IMG/VR virus record: IMGVR_UViG_3300042564_006016
Location: 1 to 54,562 of that record
Source: a virus
Strand: one strand, 5' to 3'
Length of the DNA: 54,562 nt
The notes under the pieces were generated by a model. The model made no database searches, had not been told where the DNA came from, and saw only the letters and a list, made by a program, of their open reading frames with translations. The translations under genes were made by a program, and so were the position numbers. Every line of letters begins with the position of its first letter. Positions within the stretch are counted from its first letter, which is position 1. This document shows, in pieces, positions 21,838-28,567 of this stretch.

Positions 21838-22122
21838 ATGTCCCCGTTACACATCACCCCCCAAGCAGATGGAAACCCACCAGCCCAACTTAAATTAAAA
21901 TTTAAAAATTTAAATAATAAGCAAGGGTTTTCACAAAAAATTTACAATTTAGTAGAATTTTACAAAGAAAACGATTTAATAGAAATTAATAGTATTGATT
22001 ATGATGAAACTTTAAAAACTTATATTACAAAACCAAAAAAAATAGTTGTAGGTAAAGATTTTGCTTTCGCAGGTTATTATAACAAAAGAGGGAATCACAA
22101 AATTGATTTTAAATTTAGTTAA
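21838..22122 (+). CDS. hypothetical protein
   Basis: 94 residues with a Pro-rich N-terminus (SPLHITPQADGNPPAQL) then a Lys-rich beta-type domain. The 20 bases up to and including ATGTC are the same as those at 21574. No family. Confidence 0.65.
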   Translation: MSPLHITPQADGNPPAQLKLKFKNLNNKQGFSQKIYNLVEFYKENDLIEINSIDYDETLKTYITKPKKIVVGKDFAFAGYYNKRGNHKIDFKFS

Positions 22123-22150
22123 ATAATCAATTTAAATATATTTTATACTT

Positions 22151-22231
22151 ATGTCCGCAAAACAATTACAACAAGCACTTGAAAATATCAAAAGCTCAGA
22201 TTTAAACAATTTTAAATTATTAAACAAATAA
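22151..22231 (+). CDS. hypothetical 26-residue peptide
   Basis: MSAKQLQQALENIKSS...; 21 bases of its coding sequence are identical to the internal scaffold start at 27942 (MSLEQLQQAL). ATGTCC start, stop three bases before the next ATG. May be a regulatory peptide or a recombination relic. Confidence 0.45.
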   Translation: MSAKQLQQALENIKSSDLNNFKLLNK

Positions 22232-22234
22232 TCT

Positions 22235-22468
22235 ATGTCAACACTAATAATCACCGAAAAGCTTTTACAAAAAACTTTTTATCTTTGGCAAAAAAACAAA
22301 GAAAATAATACAAGGTTTATTATCTCCAACGAAACTAAAAATTTAAATGATTTAAAAAGTGGTATAGCAAGCGACAAAGTTTTTATTTACGATTTAATCA
22401 AAAAAACTTGGTTAACTAAACCTCAAAGTAAAGCACAACTTTTGAAATTTCTAATTGAATCAATGTAA
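22235..22468 (+). CDS. hypothetical protein
   Basis: 77 residues, basic and helical (LLQKTFYLWQKNKENNTRF). Third gene of the 21381 transcription unit. Unknown function. Confidence 0.6.
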   Translation: MSTLIITEKLLQKTFYLWQKNKENNTRFIISNETKNLNDLKSGIASDKVFIYDLIKKTWLTKPQSKAQLLKFLIESM

Positions 22469-22604
22469 ATTTTAAAAACAAGTTTAAGAATTTTAAAGCA
22501 AATTTAAATGTTTTTGTTGTAGATTGTTTTTTTGAAATTAAATTGTTTTTTTTAGCTTTTAAATGCTTTTTAAATAAGTTTTTTGACTCTTGTTAAACAT
22601 AATA

Positions 22605-22721
22605 AGGCAAGTTGTATAGGCAATTTTAAGGCAATTAGTAGGCAATGTAGGCAATAATTAGGCAACTAAATTTAAAAACCTCTATTTAATCACACTTGAC
22701 AGACTAGGCAATTATAGGCAA
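22605..22721 (+). repeat. eight AGGCAA repeats, candidate packaging or operator site
   Basis: AGGCAA occurs at 22605, 22618, 22629, 22640, 22649, 22660, 22706 and 22716, mostly as TAGGCAAT, always in the same orientation with 9-13-base spacing in the first six. A TTGACA (22696-22701) lies among them. The cluster ends 14 bases before the 22735 gene, so its product may bind here, as small terminases do at pac/cos sites. Confidence 0.75.
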
Positions 22722-22734
22722 TCTAAAAAATTGA

Positions 22735-23391
22735 ATGCCTAAAATAACAAAACAGGACTGGAAAGATTGGGAAGGTGAATTTTATTTGTCAAACTACCAA
22801 AAAGCGAATGACTTTTTAAGAGCTAAAAAAGGGCTTGAATCTAGTTATCTAATGACTGGATTTGCGAGGCTTAAAACGACCCCCTGGAATAAGACTAAAA
22901 AGAATATGGCTAAGCAGAATTTAATCACTGCTTTCGTAGATAGTAAAGAGTCAAATCAAATAAAAGAAGTTGGTGAAAATGCTATAAATATCTTATCTAA
23001 AAGGCAAATATCGCAAAAGGCGATGAAAGTTGAATCTGATTTGTTAAGTTTTATTTTTGATGTAATTTCAAATCTTCCTGAAGCTTATAACAGTGGTCTA
23101 TTGACGCCTAGAGACTTTTTGGCTGGTCAAGGTGCTATTACTAATTATCTATTGTTGGTTAATAAGCTAAAGGGTGTTGATAGTGGCGGTGAAGAATTAG
23201 CAGACCTTTTAACTAATTTAAATTCGAGGGCTAAAAAAGACAGCTCAAAAGATCAGGGCAAGAGGGTCGTAGAGAGTGACGGTGGTGAGAAAGATGGTCA
23301 AGAAGGTGAAGGAAGTGGTGATAGAGGTGGCTCTGATAATCACAAACAAATCTTGTTCGTAACAGTGCAACCAGACAAGCCAAAAAACTAA
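22735..23391 (+). CDS. possible small terminase subunit
   Basis: 218 residues. The N-terminal 50 residues are basic (KITKQDWKDWEGEFYL, ARLKTTPWNKTKKNMAKQNL) and could bind DNA. The middle is helical, and the last 60 residues are a Gly/Asp/Glu-rich low-complexity tail. Size, a DNA-binding look and the AGGCAA array directly upstream fit a TerS, but no signature was recognised. It lies over 3.8 kb from TerL and on the other strand, which is unusual. It could equally be a regulatory protein. Confidence 0.45.
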   Translation: MPKITKQDWKDWEGEFYLSNYQKANDFLRAKKGLESSYLMTGFARLKTTPWNKTKKNMAKQNLITAFVDSKESNQIKEVGENAINILSKRQISQKAMKVESDLLSFIFDVISNLPEAYNSGLLTPRDFLAGQGAITNYLLLVNKLKGVDSGGEELADLLTNLNSRAKKDSSKDQGKRVVESDGGEKDGQEGEGSGDRGGSDNHKQILFVTVQPDKPKN

Positions 23392-23528
23392 TGAAAAAAT
23401 AGATATAAATTATTACTATACAGTTGTGCGTGGTGTGTAGTAGTCTATTAATGGCTATTTAATCAGGTTTGTAGGCTGTGTGTAGGTGCGTATAACGAGC
23501 ATTATACGAAGTGACTTCTAAAAAAAGA

Positions 23529-23561
23529 GGTAGGGGGGGTGGTGCTAGGTGGGGTGGGGGG
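23529..23561 (+). other. G-rich tract, possible G-quadruplex
   Basis: In an otherwise AT-rich genome this 33-base stretch carries G runs of 7, 4 and 6 plus several GG. That is enough for four G-tracts of three if the 7-run is split. It lies downstream of the putative TerS gene and is preceded by a TG-rich segment with the hairpin GTATAA/TTATAC near 23490. A role in packaging or replication is speculative. Confidence 0.5.
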
Positions 23562-23590
23562 ACAACCCTTACACATTTTTTGGTTTTTCT

Positions 23591-23929
23591 CTACAAGTAC
23601 ATTGTGTAAAAACTGCTATCTGATCGAACAAACTGCTTGCTTGTAATCTTTTCAAACTCTTTAATTTCTGTTTTGTTGGTAAAAGCAAAGTAGCCTTTTC
23701 CTTTCGTTTTAAGCTGTTTAAATGTTTTTTTGGCTAAGAACAGGAACAGGGTGTCTTTAAATTCGATATATACTCTTGTTTTGTTTATTACGCTGTCTCC
23801 GATAAAATATTTAGGAGGTTCTGAGTTTGTTAATAAGTTTTTAGATTTCTTTTTTATATTGTTGTTATTACAAGGTAGGATTGAGGCTTTTGAGATATAG
23901 GTTCTCCTTAGGGAAATGGTTTTAAACAA
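23591..23929 (-). CDS. questionable hypothetical protein
   Basis: 112 residues if read from a TTG at 23929; no ATG is available except at the very end. The C-terminal two-thirds (YFIGDSVINKTRVYIEFKDT) look protein-like, with Lys/Phe-rich strands. The lack of a proper start and the adjoining structured region leave doubt. It may be a truncated gene. Confidence 0.35.
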   Translation of the reverse strand: MFKTISLRRTYISKASILPCNNNNIKKKSKNLLTNSEPPKYFIGDSVINKTRVYIEFKDTLFLFLAKKTFKQLKTKGKGYFAFTNKTEIKEFEKITSKQFVRSDSSFYTMYL

Positions 23930-23934
23930 ATCCC

Positions 23935-24240
23935 CAGGAATTTCCTATATCTGATTATTACTGAGGTTGGGTTTCAGCTCATCGATTTTATTGGTAGCTG
24001 GCAAGACTACACTTAGGTTCTCCTAATGCCAACTCTAGCTAATTGAGTCAAACTAGAGGGTCAGATAATCGGGCTATGTCCAAGTCGGCATTACGCATAA
24101 GTTATTTATTCCTTACCTTGGTTAAGTATATTTGCCGATTAGAGCTGTAAATGTTCACGGTGTACTTTCTTTTATTTTGTATCCTTTAAGGGCTTCTAAA
24201 AGCGATTTCCTTACCGTCTAATTATTGGAGTTGATCAAGG
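23935..24240. ncRNA. structured intergenic region, possible noncoding RNA
   Basis: No reading frame is convincing here. Complementary segments include CAGCT/AGCTG (23975-23979, 23996-24000), TAATGCC (24024-24030) with GGCATTA (24087-24093), CTCTAG/CTAGAG (24033-24038, 24053-24058), TAATCGG (24066-24072) with CCGATTA (24135-24141), and CCAAG/CTTGG (24080-24084, 24117-24121). The second and fourth pairs interleave, giving a pseudoknot. A plus-strand terminator at 24303 would end a plus-strand transcript. The strand and ends are uncertain and no good promoter was found. Confidence 0.45.
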
Positions 24241-24285
24241 AATTAGAAAAAACTTGACAAGAAAAAATATTTTTGAAAGATTGAA

Positions 24286-24347
24286 TTAACACCTTTCAAG
24301 ACCCCTCTTCCCAGAGGGTTTTTTCTTTGGCTTTAACACCTTTCAAG
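24286..24347 (+). repeat. 15-bp direct repeats flanking a terminator
   Basis: TTAACACCTTTCAAG occurs at 24286-24300 and again at 24333-24347, bracketing the terminator hairpin. The arrangement could be a duplicated regulatory site or the footprint of a small insertion. Confidence 0.8.
24303..24324 (+). terminator. strong intrinsic terminator
   Basis: CCCTCT (24303-24308), loop TCCC, AGAGGG (24313-24318), then six T. It acts on the plus strand and would terminate transcripts crossing the 23400-24300 intergenic region. Confidence 0.85.
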
Positions 24348-24372
24348 TGATAAAGTTATTTCCATCTAAAAG

Positions 24373-24702
24373 TTAATGCTTAGATTTGTCAACCAATTTT
24401 AAAACATGGTGGTTGTAACCTCTTATAAAAGCTTTTGTTACACAGCCTGCTACTTCTCTGGCATACTCATCTAAAAAGCGTTTTTTTGAAACAGTTTTTA
24501 TCTCAGAATGTTTTATTTCAGCAATAAATGCAAAATTAGCTAAAAGATTTTTATATCCGTTTTCTGGGTCAACTCCCATGCGAGCACCTAATTTATCGAG
24601 GGGGTCATAAATAACTACTTCTTTTAAATTAAGATCTGAGTATTTAATTTTGTACCACATGGGGAGGTATTTTTTTAAATTAGATAAAAATTGTTCTTTC
24701 AT
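24373..24702 (-). CDS. hypothetical protein
   Basis: 109 residues (YLPMWYKIKYSDLNLKEVVI), mixed fold with a basic C-terminus. Last gene of the minus-strand accessory operon that begins at 27175. No family recognised. Confidence 0.7.
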   Translation of the reverse strand: MKEQFLSNLKKYLPMWYKIKYSDLNLKEVVIYDPLDKLGARMGVDPENGYKNLLANFAFIAEIKHSEIKTVSKKRFLDEYAREVAGCVTKAFIRGYNHHVLKLVDKSKH

Positions 24703-24709
24703 ACTGAAA

Positions 24710-24813
24710 TTATTTAACGATTAGATTTGTCAACCTTTCCATTTCTGTATAAGATTTTGCTTTTAGTAAATATTCAAACTGATTTAGTTCTGGTAAAAGT
24801 TTAATACTAGTTT
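24710..24813 (-). other. coding-like remnant or frameshift extension
   Basis: Read on the minus strand, this gap between the 25092 and 24702 genes is open without a start codon (VIKTSIKLLPELNQFEYLLK and onward). It is in the -1 frame of the 25092 gene, whose stop lies at its edge. It may be a C-terminal extension reached by -1 frameshifting, or the remains of a once longer gene. Confidence 0.35.
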
Positions 24814-25092
24814 TTATAACTTTTCAATATCTCTAACTACAATATGATAAAAAACCCTATAAAAAGATTCGGCTTCATAACCCCACTCATCTTCAGGAAG
24901 TTGTTGTTTTAATCTTTTAATTTTATTTAAAAAATCTACAATCTTTTTTATATCTACCTCAGCTGGCTTTTTATAAGTAACTTTTATAGTTTCTGAGCCT
25001 TCTTCATAAGCCATGTTTTCTACTTCAAGGTTTTTAACCTCTCCTTCTGAGTTTGTGTAGGTAAAAATACCTTTGCCTGTGTTGTGTGTCAT
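24814..25092 (-). CDS. hypothetical protein
   Basis: 92 residues (GIFTYTNSEGEVKNLEVENM), beta-rich N-terminus and helical C-terminus. The 23 bases around its start are identical to those of the upstream 25307 gene. An open frame continues past its stop in the -1 frame. Confidence 0.7.
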   Translation of the reverse strand: MTHNTGKGIFTYTNSEGEVKNLEVENMAYEEGSETIKVTYKKPAEVDIKKIVDFLNKIKRLKQQLPEDEWGYEAESFYRVFYHIVVRDIEKL

Positions 25093-25307
25093 AAGTTTAT
25101 TTTTTCATAGATTGCTTGCATAGCAACCATACCAAGCTTAAAAGACATTTCATTAGTTAATTCTTGGTGATCTAAGTTAGGGTTTTCTCGAAGTTGCTTT
25201 AGGAGTCTTTCTTGGATTTCTTTTTTAGCTTGTTTGTACTTTTCTGAGTTAATAGCTTCTTGTAGCATTTGAGGGGTTGCTTCAAATGTAATGTTAATGT
25301 GTGTCAT
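25089..25307 (-). CDS. hypothetical helical protein
   Basis: 72 residues, charged helices (QEAINSEKYKQAKKEIQERL). Overlaps the start of the next gene by four bases (ATGA type). Start region duplicated in the 25092 gene. Unknown function. Confidence 0.65.
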   Translation of the reverse strand: MTHINITFEATPQMLQEAINSEKYKQAKKEIQERLLKQLRENPNLDHQELTNEMSFKLGMVAMQAIYEKINL

Positions 25308-25311
25308 AAGT

Positions 25312-25518
25312 TTATTTTTTAATCTTTTTAACAGTCTTCTCTAGCCAATTTCTTAATACTTTTTCATCTAATGGCAACCTAGCCTTATGCTTTCGCTCTC
25401 TGCCAATCTTTATTGGTTTGATGTAAGCCATTGATCCAGGTATAAAAATAGCATTGCCCATTTGTTCTAAATAAGTGTCGCCTCTGAGATTGATTATTTT
25501 TTGGGTCATAATTTTCAT
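25312..25518 (-). CDS. hypothetical basic protein
   Basis: 68 residues ending in LRNWLEKTVKKIKK; overall basic (IKIGRERKHKARLPL). The ATG at 25518 follows the ClpP-like stop in the TAATATG pattern. A second ATG lies three codons further on. Confidence 0.65.
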   Translation of the reverse strand: MKIMTQKIINLRGDTYLEQMGNAIFIPGSMAYIKPIKIGRERKHKARLPLDEKVLRNWLEKTVKKIKK

Positions 25519-25519
25519 A

Positions 25520-26113
25520 TTACAATATATTTAAACTTGCTGGAGTAAGCATTTTTTTATCTCCAATTATTTTATCAGCCAAGCCATACTTTATACACTC
25601 ATCAGCGTACAAGAAAGCTGAGTCTTGCGCCCTTAGCTTTTCGACTTGCTCTTTAGTAAGTTTGGTATGGTATAAATAAAATTCAGCTTGTCTTTTTTTC
25701 CATATTTTTAAATGTTCAGCAGATCTTTCAAAATCTATTTCAGTATAACCACCAGTTGATCCTTGACCATAATGTACTAAATGCTCTCCCCAGGCTGTAA
25801 TATATCTATGACCTTTTGTGCCTGCTATTGCTAATTGTGAACCACAACTATAAGCAATACTTTCGACTATGGTTTCAACGATGATATTTTCTGATTTAGC
25901 TTGCTGGATAAAAGAAAAAAAAGCTCTTAAAATTGAGCTATCTCCACCATAGGAATTTATGCTAATCTTTATTTTACCTTGTTTTTTAGCTTTTTCTTGA
26001 TCAATTAGCTCGTAAAAATGTGGAAAAACTTCAGTAGTTATTGTTTTATCAAAATTACCGTGAATAAAAATGGTGTTATTTTGGATGAAGTTAAGTGATT
26101 TTGGTTCTGACAT
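25520..26113 (-). CDS. ClpP-like serine protease
   Basis: 197 residues, the size of a ClpP subunit. SINSYGGD at 51-58 matches the ClpP oxyanion/GG motif. ESIAYSCGSQLAIAG holds the nucleophile (Ser89), HLVHYGQ the His (His114), and LRAQDSAFLYADECIKYGLAD the Asp (Asp164), so the triad appears complete. Phage ClpP-like proteins usually process capsid components, but this phage already has an HK97-type prohead protease at 27258. This one lies in a separate minus-strand accessory operon and may act on host or regulatory proteins. Confidence 0.85.
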   Translation of the reverse strand: MSEPKSLNFIQNNTIFIHGNFDKTITTEVFPHFYELIDQEKAKKQGKIKISINSYGGDSSILRAFFSFIQQAKSENIIVETIVESIAYSCGSQLAIAGTKGHRYITAWGEHLVHYGQGSTGGYTEIDFERSAEHLKIWKKRQAEFYLYHTKLTKEQVEKLRAQDSAFLYADECIKYGLADKIIGDKKMLTPASLNIL

Positions 26114-26116
26114 AGA

Positions 26117-26491
26117 TTATTTAATAAAAAGTGGGTGATTTTTAATAGCTTTTTCTAAATCTAATGCAAACTGAGTTATTGAGCTTTTTATTGGTTCGAT
26201 AGTTACTGGGTCATCATAACCATATTCTTTAAAGCTAGGGTAGCTTGTAACTGTAAATTTGGTAAAGAAGGTGTTTAAAAAGACTGGAATTTTTATTTTT
26301 GTTTCATTCTTAAATTTAAGTGTTATGCCTTGCAAAACAGTGTCAGATTCTTGTAATTCTGTATAAGCAAAAATTCTTTCTATAATCACCCCTCCAGCCT
26401 CAAACTCTAAATAATCAGCAAACCCATTATAAAAATCAGATTTTTGAGCTTTTTCTAAAATATTTGTAGCAAGATTTGTAATCTCTGACAT
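26117..26491 (-). CDS. hypothetical protein
   Basis: 124 residues, beta-rich (AGGVIIERIFAYTELQESDT), three bases upstream of the ClpP-like gene. It could be a partner or substrate adaptor by position only. Confidence 0.65.
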   Translation of the reverse strand: MSEITNLATNILEKAQKSDFYNGFADYLEFEAGGVIIERIFAYTELQESDTVLQGITLKFKNETKIKIPVFLNTFFTKFTVTSYPSFKEYGYDDPVTIEPIKSSITQFALDLEKAIKNHPLFIK

Positions 26492-26493
26492 AG

Positions 26494-26826
26494 TTATTTA
26501 TTAAAAATACCTTTAATTTTCTCCCAAAAAGTCTTTTTTTCTGCTAATTTATTTATTTTTTCACCTAAAATATTAACTAAATCTCTTATTTCTTGATGAT
26601 TTTTCTCTAAATCTACCAATTTTGTTGTATTATTTGTAATTAAAAAGCTATTTTCCCAAAAATTACGCTCATTTGTGGCTAAAATAGTGTCAAAGTACTG
26701 CATTATTACTAAAAGAGGCTCTGTATTGGACTTTTTCATATCGTCTAGCTCTTTTAGGCTAGCTGTTACTTTTAGATTGAGTAAATCTAGGTTTGTTTGG
26801 TCGGTTGGTGGGTTATTTTGAGTCAT
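26494..26826 (-). CDS. hypothetical coiled-coil protein
   Basis: 110 residues, mainly helical (LVDLEKNHQEIRDLVNILGE) with a basic C-terminus KKTFWEKIKGIFNK that could associate with membrane. No family. Confidence 0.65.
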   Translation of the reverse strand: MTQNNPPTDQTNLDLLNLKVTASLKELDDMKKSNTEPLLVIMQYFDTILATNERNFWENSFLITNNTTKLVDLEKNHQEIRDLVNILGEKINKLAEKKTFWEKIKGIFNK

Positions 26827-27046
26827 ATTGAATTGATTCTTCTAGCTCGTCAGCAAATTTGCGAATTTTTTTGATAAATGCTGGTATGTCTAATTCTGCA
26901 TTTTTTAGATTCTGCGCTAAATAGGTTTTGCCAGTTCCTTTTTCTAGGAAAAATTTAATAACTTGTGCCTGAGCAGGAGACAGTATGGTTTTAGGTGGCT
27001 TATAAATAAAGAAAGGAAACTTATTTGAATTGTTATTTTGAGGCAT
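26813..27046 (-). CDS. hypothetical small protein
   Basis: 77 residues (AQVIKFFLEKGTGKTYLAQN). GTGKT looks like a P-loop fragment, but the protein is far too short for an ATPase, so this is likely fortuitous. Overlaps the next gene by 14 bases. Confidence 0.6.
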   Translation of the reverse strand: MPQNNNSNKFPFFIYKPPKTILSPAQAQVIKFFLEKGTGKTYLAQNLKNAELDIPAFIKKIRKFADELEESIQYDSK

Positions 27047-27049
27047 ATT

Positions 27050-27175
27050 TTATTTTAAAAGTTTAGTAATTTGGGCTATTAACCAACTTGTAATAGAGGG
27101 AAACAATGACTTTTTTTTGGCTTCTAGTATTTTTGAATGGAGTTCTTCAGAGACTCTGATTCTTATTTCTTTCAT
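27050..27175 (-). CDS. ribbon-helix-helix-like small regulator
   Basis: 41 residues from the ATG at 27175 (MKEIRIRVSEELHSKI); an in-frame start at 27232 adds a tail with no similarity to anything. The short beta strand then two helices (KEIRIRVSEELHSKILEAKK) is the Arc/CopG ribbon-helix-helix pattern. As first gene of its operon it may regulate the divergent 27175/27258 promoter region. Confidence 0.6.
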   Translation of the reverse strand: MKEIRIRVSEELHSKILEAKKKSLFPSITSWLIAQITKLLK

Positions 27176-27257
27176 ATATAAAAAGTGGATTGAATGTGGA
27201 CAAAAAATGGATAAAAATTGCCACCTTGTCAAATATTTTTCTATTGTTCGGGTATAA

Positions 27258-28556
27258 ATGACTAAGGAAAAGTTGTTAAATCAAGAAATTATAGTTGACC
27301 AAGAGCCAAGTGGAATTATTTATCGTGCATATTTACCATTTTTTAGAGATAATGTTTCAAGCCTAAAAACTGATGATGAGGGTAGAAAATATAGGGTTGT
27401 AGAAGGAGCTATAATTGTTGACAGGCGTTCTATACAAGAACAGATGGGTTGGACTGATGAAGATGTAAGTGACCATTTTACTACTTTGTGGGAAGTGGAC
27501 GGATTTTTAACCGATGTGAGAAAGATTAACTTTGATTTTAGGCACAACGGAATTTCAACTGGTGCAATTGGAGAAAGAAGCTGGAAAGTAGATGACTATG
27601 AGATCCAAATTGATGACAAAATTCTAAAAGTTCCTGCAAGAATGTTGGCTGTAAGAGTTTATGAGGACAACCAAATAAGAATTAAAGGTAAAAATGGCGA
27701 AACAATAGAAGACGGAAGTTTATTAACTAATATTGAAAATGGGAGAGTCTTTACTTGGTCTGTGGAGTTTAAACCAGTAAGGCAAATGACAACTAGAAGT
27801 GGTTTAACCCTTTTTAAGACCTATCACACTCCTAGGATTTCCTTCCTAGATGTAACCCAAGGTATTCCTGACGCTGGTGGGTTCACTTTAAGGAGTTATT
27901 TAGAAGATAATTTAATTAACAACCAAACCAACCAACCAAATATGTCTTTAGAACAATTACAACAAGCACTTGCCAACGGCGAGATCACACAAGAACACCT
28001 TAGGTCTTTACTAGAGGCTGAGGAAACTAAAACTCCAGAAACTGACTCAGCAACCCCAGAGTCCCAAAGATCTGAATCAAAAATTGAGATTAAAGTAGGA
28101 GAGCCAACAGGTGAAGGGACTGATACTGCTCCAAAAGAAGGGGAAGGCGAGGAAACTCCACCAGCTCCAGCCGAAGCCGATCAAAATGGTGATGGTGAGC
28201 TTAGCGACAGCGAGGTAAGATCGTATATTAAAGAGCTTAAAAGAAGTTACGATAGTCCAGCCATGATCTCCGAGAAATTAGGTGAGCTTGAAAGATCTTT
28301 TGGTGAAATAAACGAAAGAATGAACGGCATGATAACAGCTGGACAAACAAAAACAGAAACCGACAAGTCCGAAGCAGAAATGCAAAGACAATATGAAGCT
28401 ACTCTTTCAGATATTCCAAACGAAGCCGAAAGCCAAGTAAGTGGCGATATGAAACGCCAGCTTGACCCAGCTGATAAGCCTAAGGTGGAACCTAAAAGAT
28501 TCACTCTTGAAGATATGCAAGCAGCTGAATTAAAAGCAAAACTATATCACAAATAA
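27258..28556 (+). CDS. prohead protease fused to scaffold
   Basis: 432 residues. The N-terminal 220 or so fit HK97-type prohead proteases: a His in FDFRHNG (His96) followed by an acidic strand region, and a Ser in GRVFTWSVEFKP (Ser168). The C-terminal half is a Glu/Pro/Thr-rich and then helical scaffold (EVRSYIKELKRSYDS). An in-frame ATG at 27942 (residue 229, MSLEQLQQAL) has the local start style and could give free scaffold, as with lambda C/Nu3. Gene order protease-scaffold-capsid is as expected. Confidence 0.8.
   Translation: MTKEKLLNQEIIVDQEPSGIIYRAYLPFFRDNVSSLKTDDEGRKYRVVEGAIIVDRRSIQEQMGWTDEDVSDHFTTLWEVDGFLTDVRKINFDFRHNGISTGAIGERSWKVDDYEIQIDDKILKVPARMLAVRVYEDNQIRIKGKNGETIEDGSLLTNIENGRVFTWSVEFKPVRQMTTRSGLTLFKTYHTPRISFLDVTQGIPDAGGFTLRSYLEDNLINNQTNQPNMSLEQLQQALANGEITQEHLRSLLEAEETKTPETDSATPESQRSESKIEIKVGEPTGEGTDTAPKEGEGEETPPAPAEADQNGDGELSDSEVRSYIKELKRSYDSPAMISEKLGELERSFGEINERMNGMITAGQTKTETDKSEAEMQRQYEATLSDIPNEAESQVSGDMKRQLDPADKPKVEPKRFTLEDMQAAELKAKLYHK
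27942..28556 (+). CDS. possible separately started scaffold protein
   Basis: In-frame internal ATGTCT start within the protease gene, giving 204 residues of acidic, helical scaffold-like sequence. It is preceded by an A/C-rich stretch as at other starts here. Its first codons share 21 bases with the small gene at 22151. An analogue of lambda Nu3; unproven. Confidence 0.45.
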   Translation: MSLEQLQQALANGEITQEHLRSLLEAEETKTPETDSATPESQRSESKIEIKVGEPTGEGTDTAPKEGEGEETPPAPAEADQNGDGELSDSEVRSYIKELKRSYDSPAMISEKLGELERSFGEINERMNGMITAGQTKTETDKSEAEMQRQYEATLSDIPNEAESQVSGDMKRQLDPADKPKVEPKRFTLEDMQAAELKAKLYHK

Positions 28557-28567
28557 ATTATTTATAT

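Noticed and set aside
21574-22122. One gene read through the TGA at 21805-21807
   Set aside because: Both frames have identical initiation regions, which points to two starts; the in-frame arrangement has a one-in-three chance.
23485-23515. loxP-like site (TATACGAAGT next to a GTATAA arm)
   Set aside because: Only one arm matches loxP and the opposite arm lacks the ACTTC part; no tyrosine recombinase gene is present.
26813-27046. P-loop ATPase from GTGKT
   Set aside because: The protein is 77 residues, without Walker B or a proper strand before the motif.
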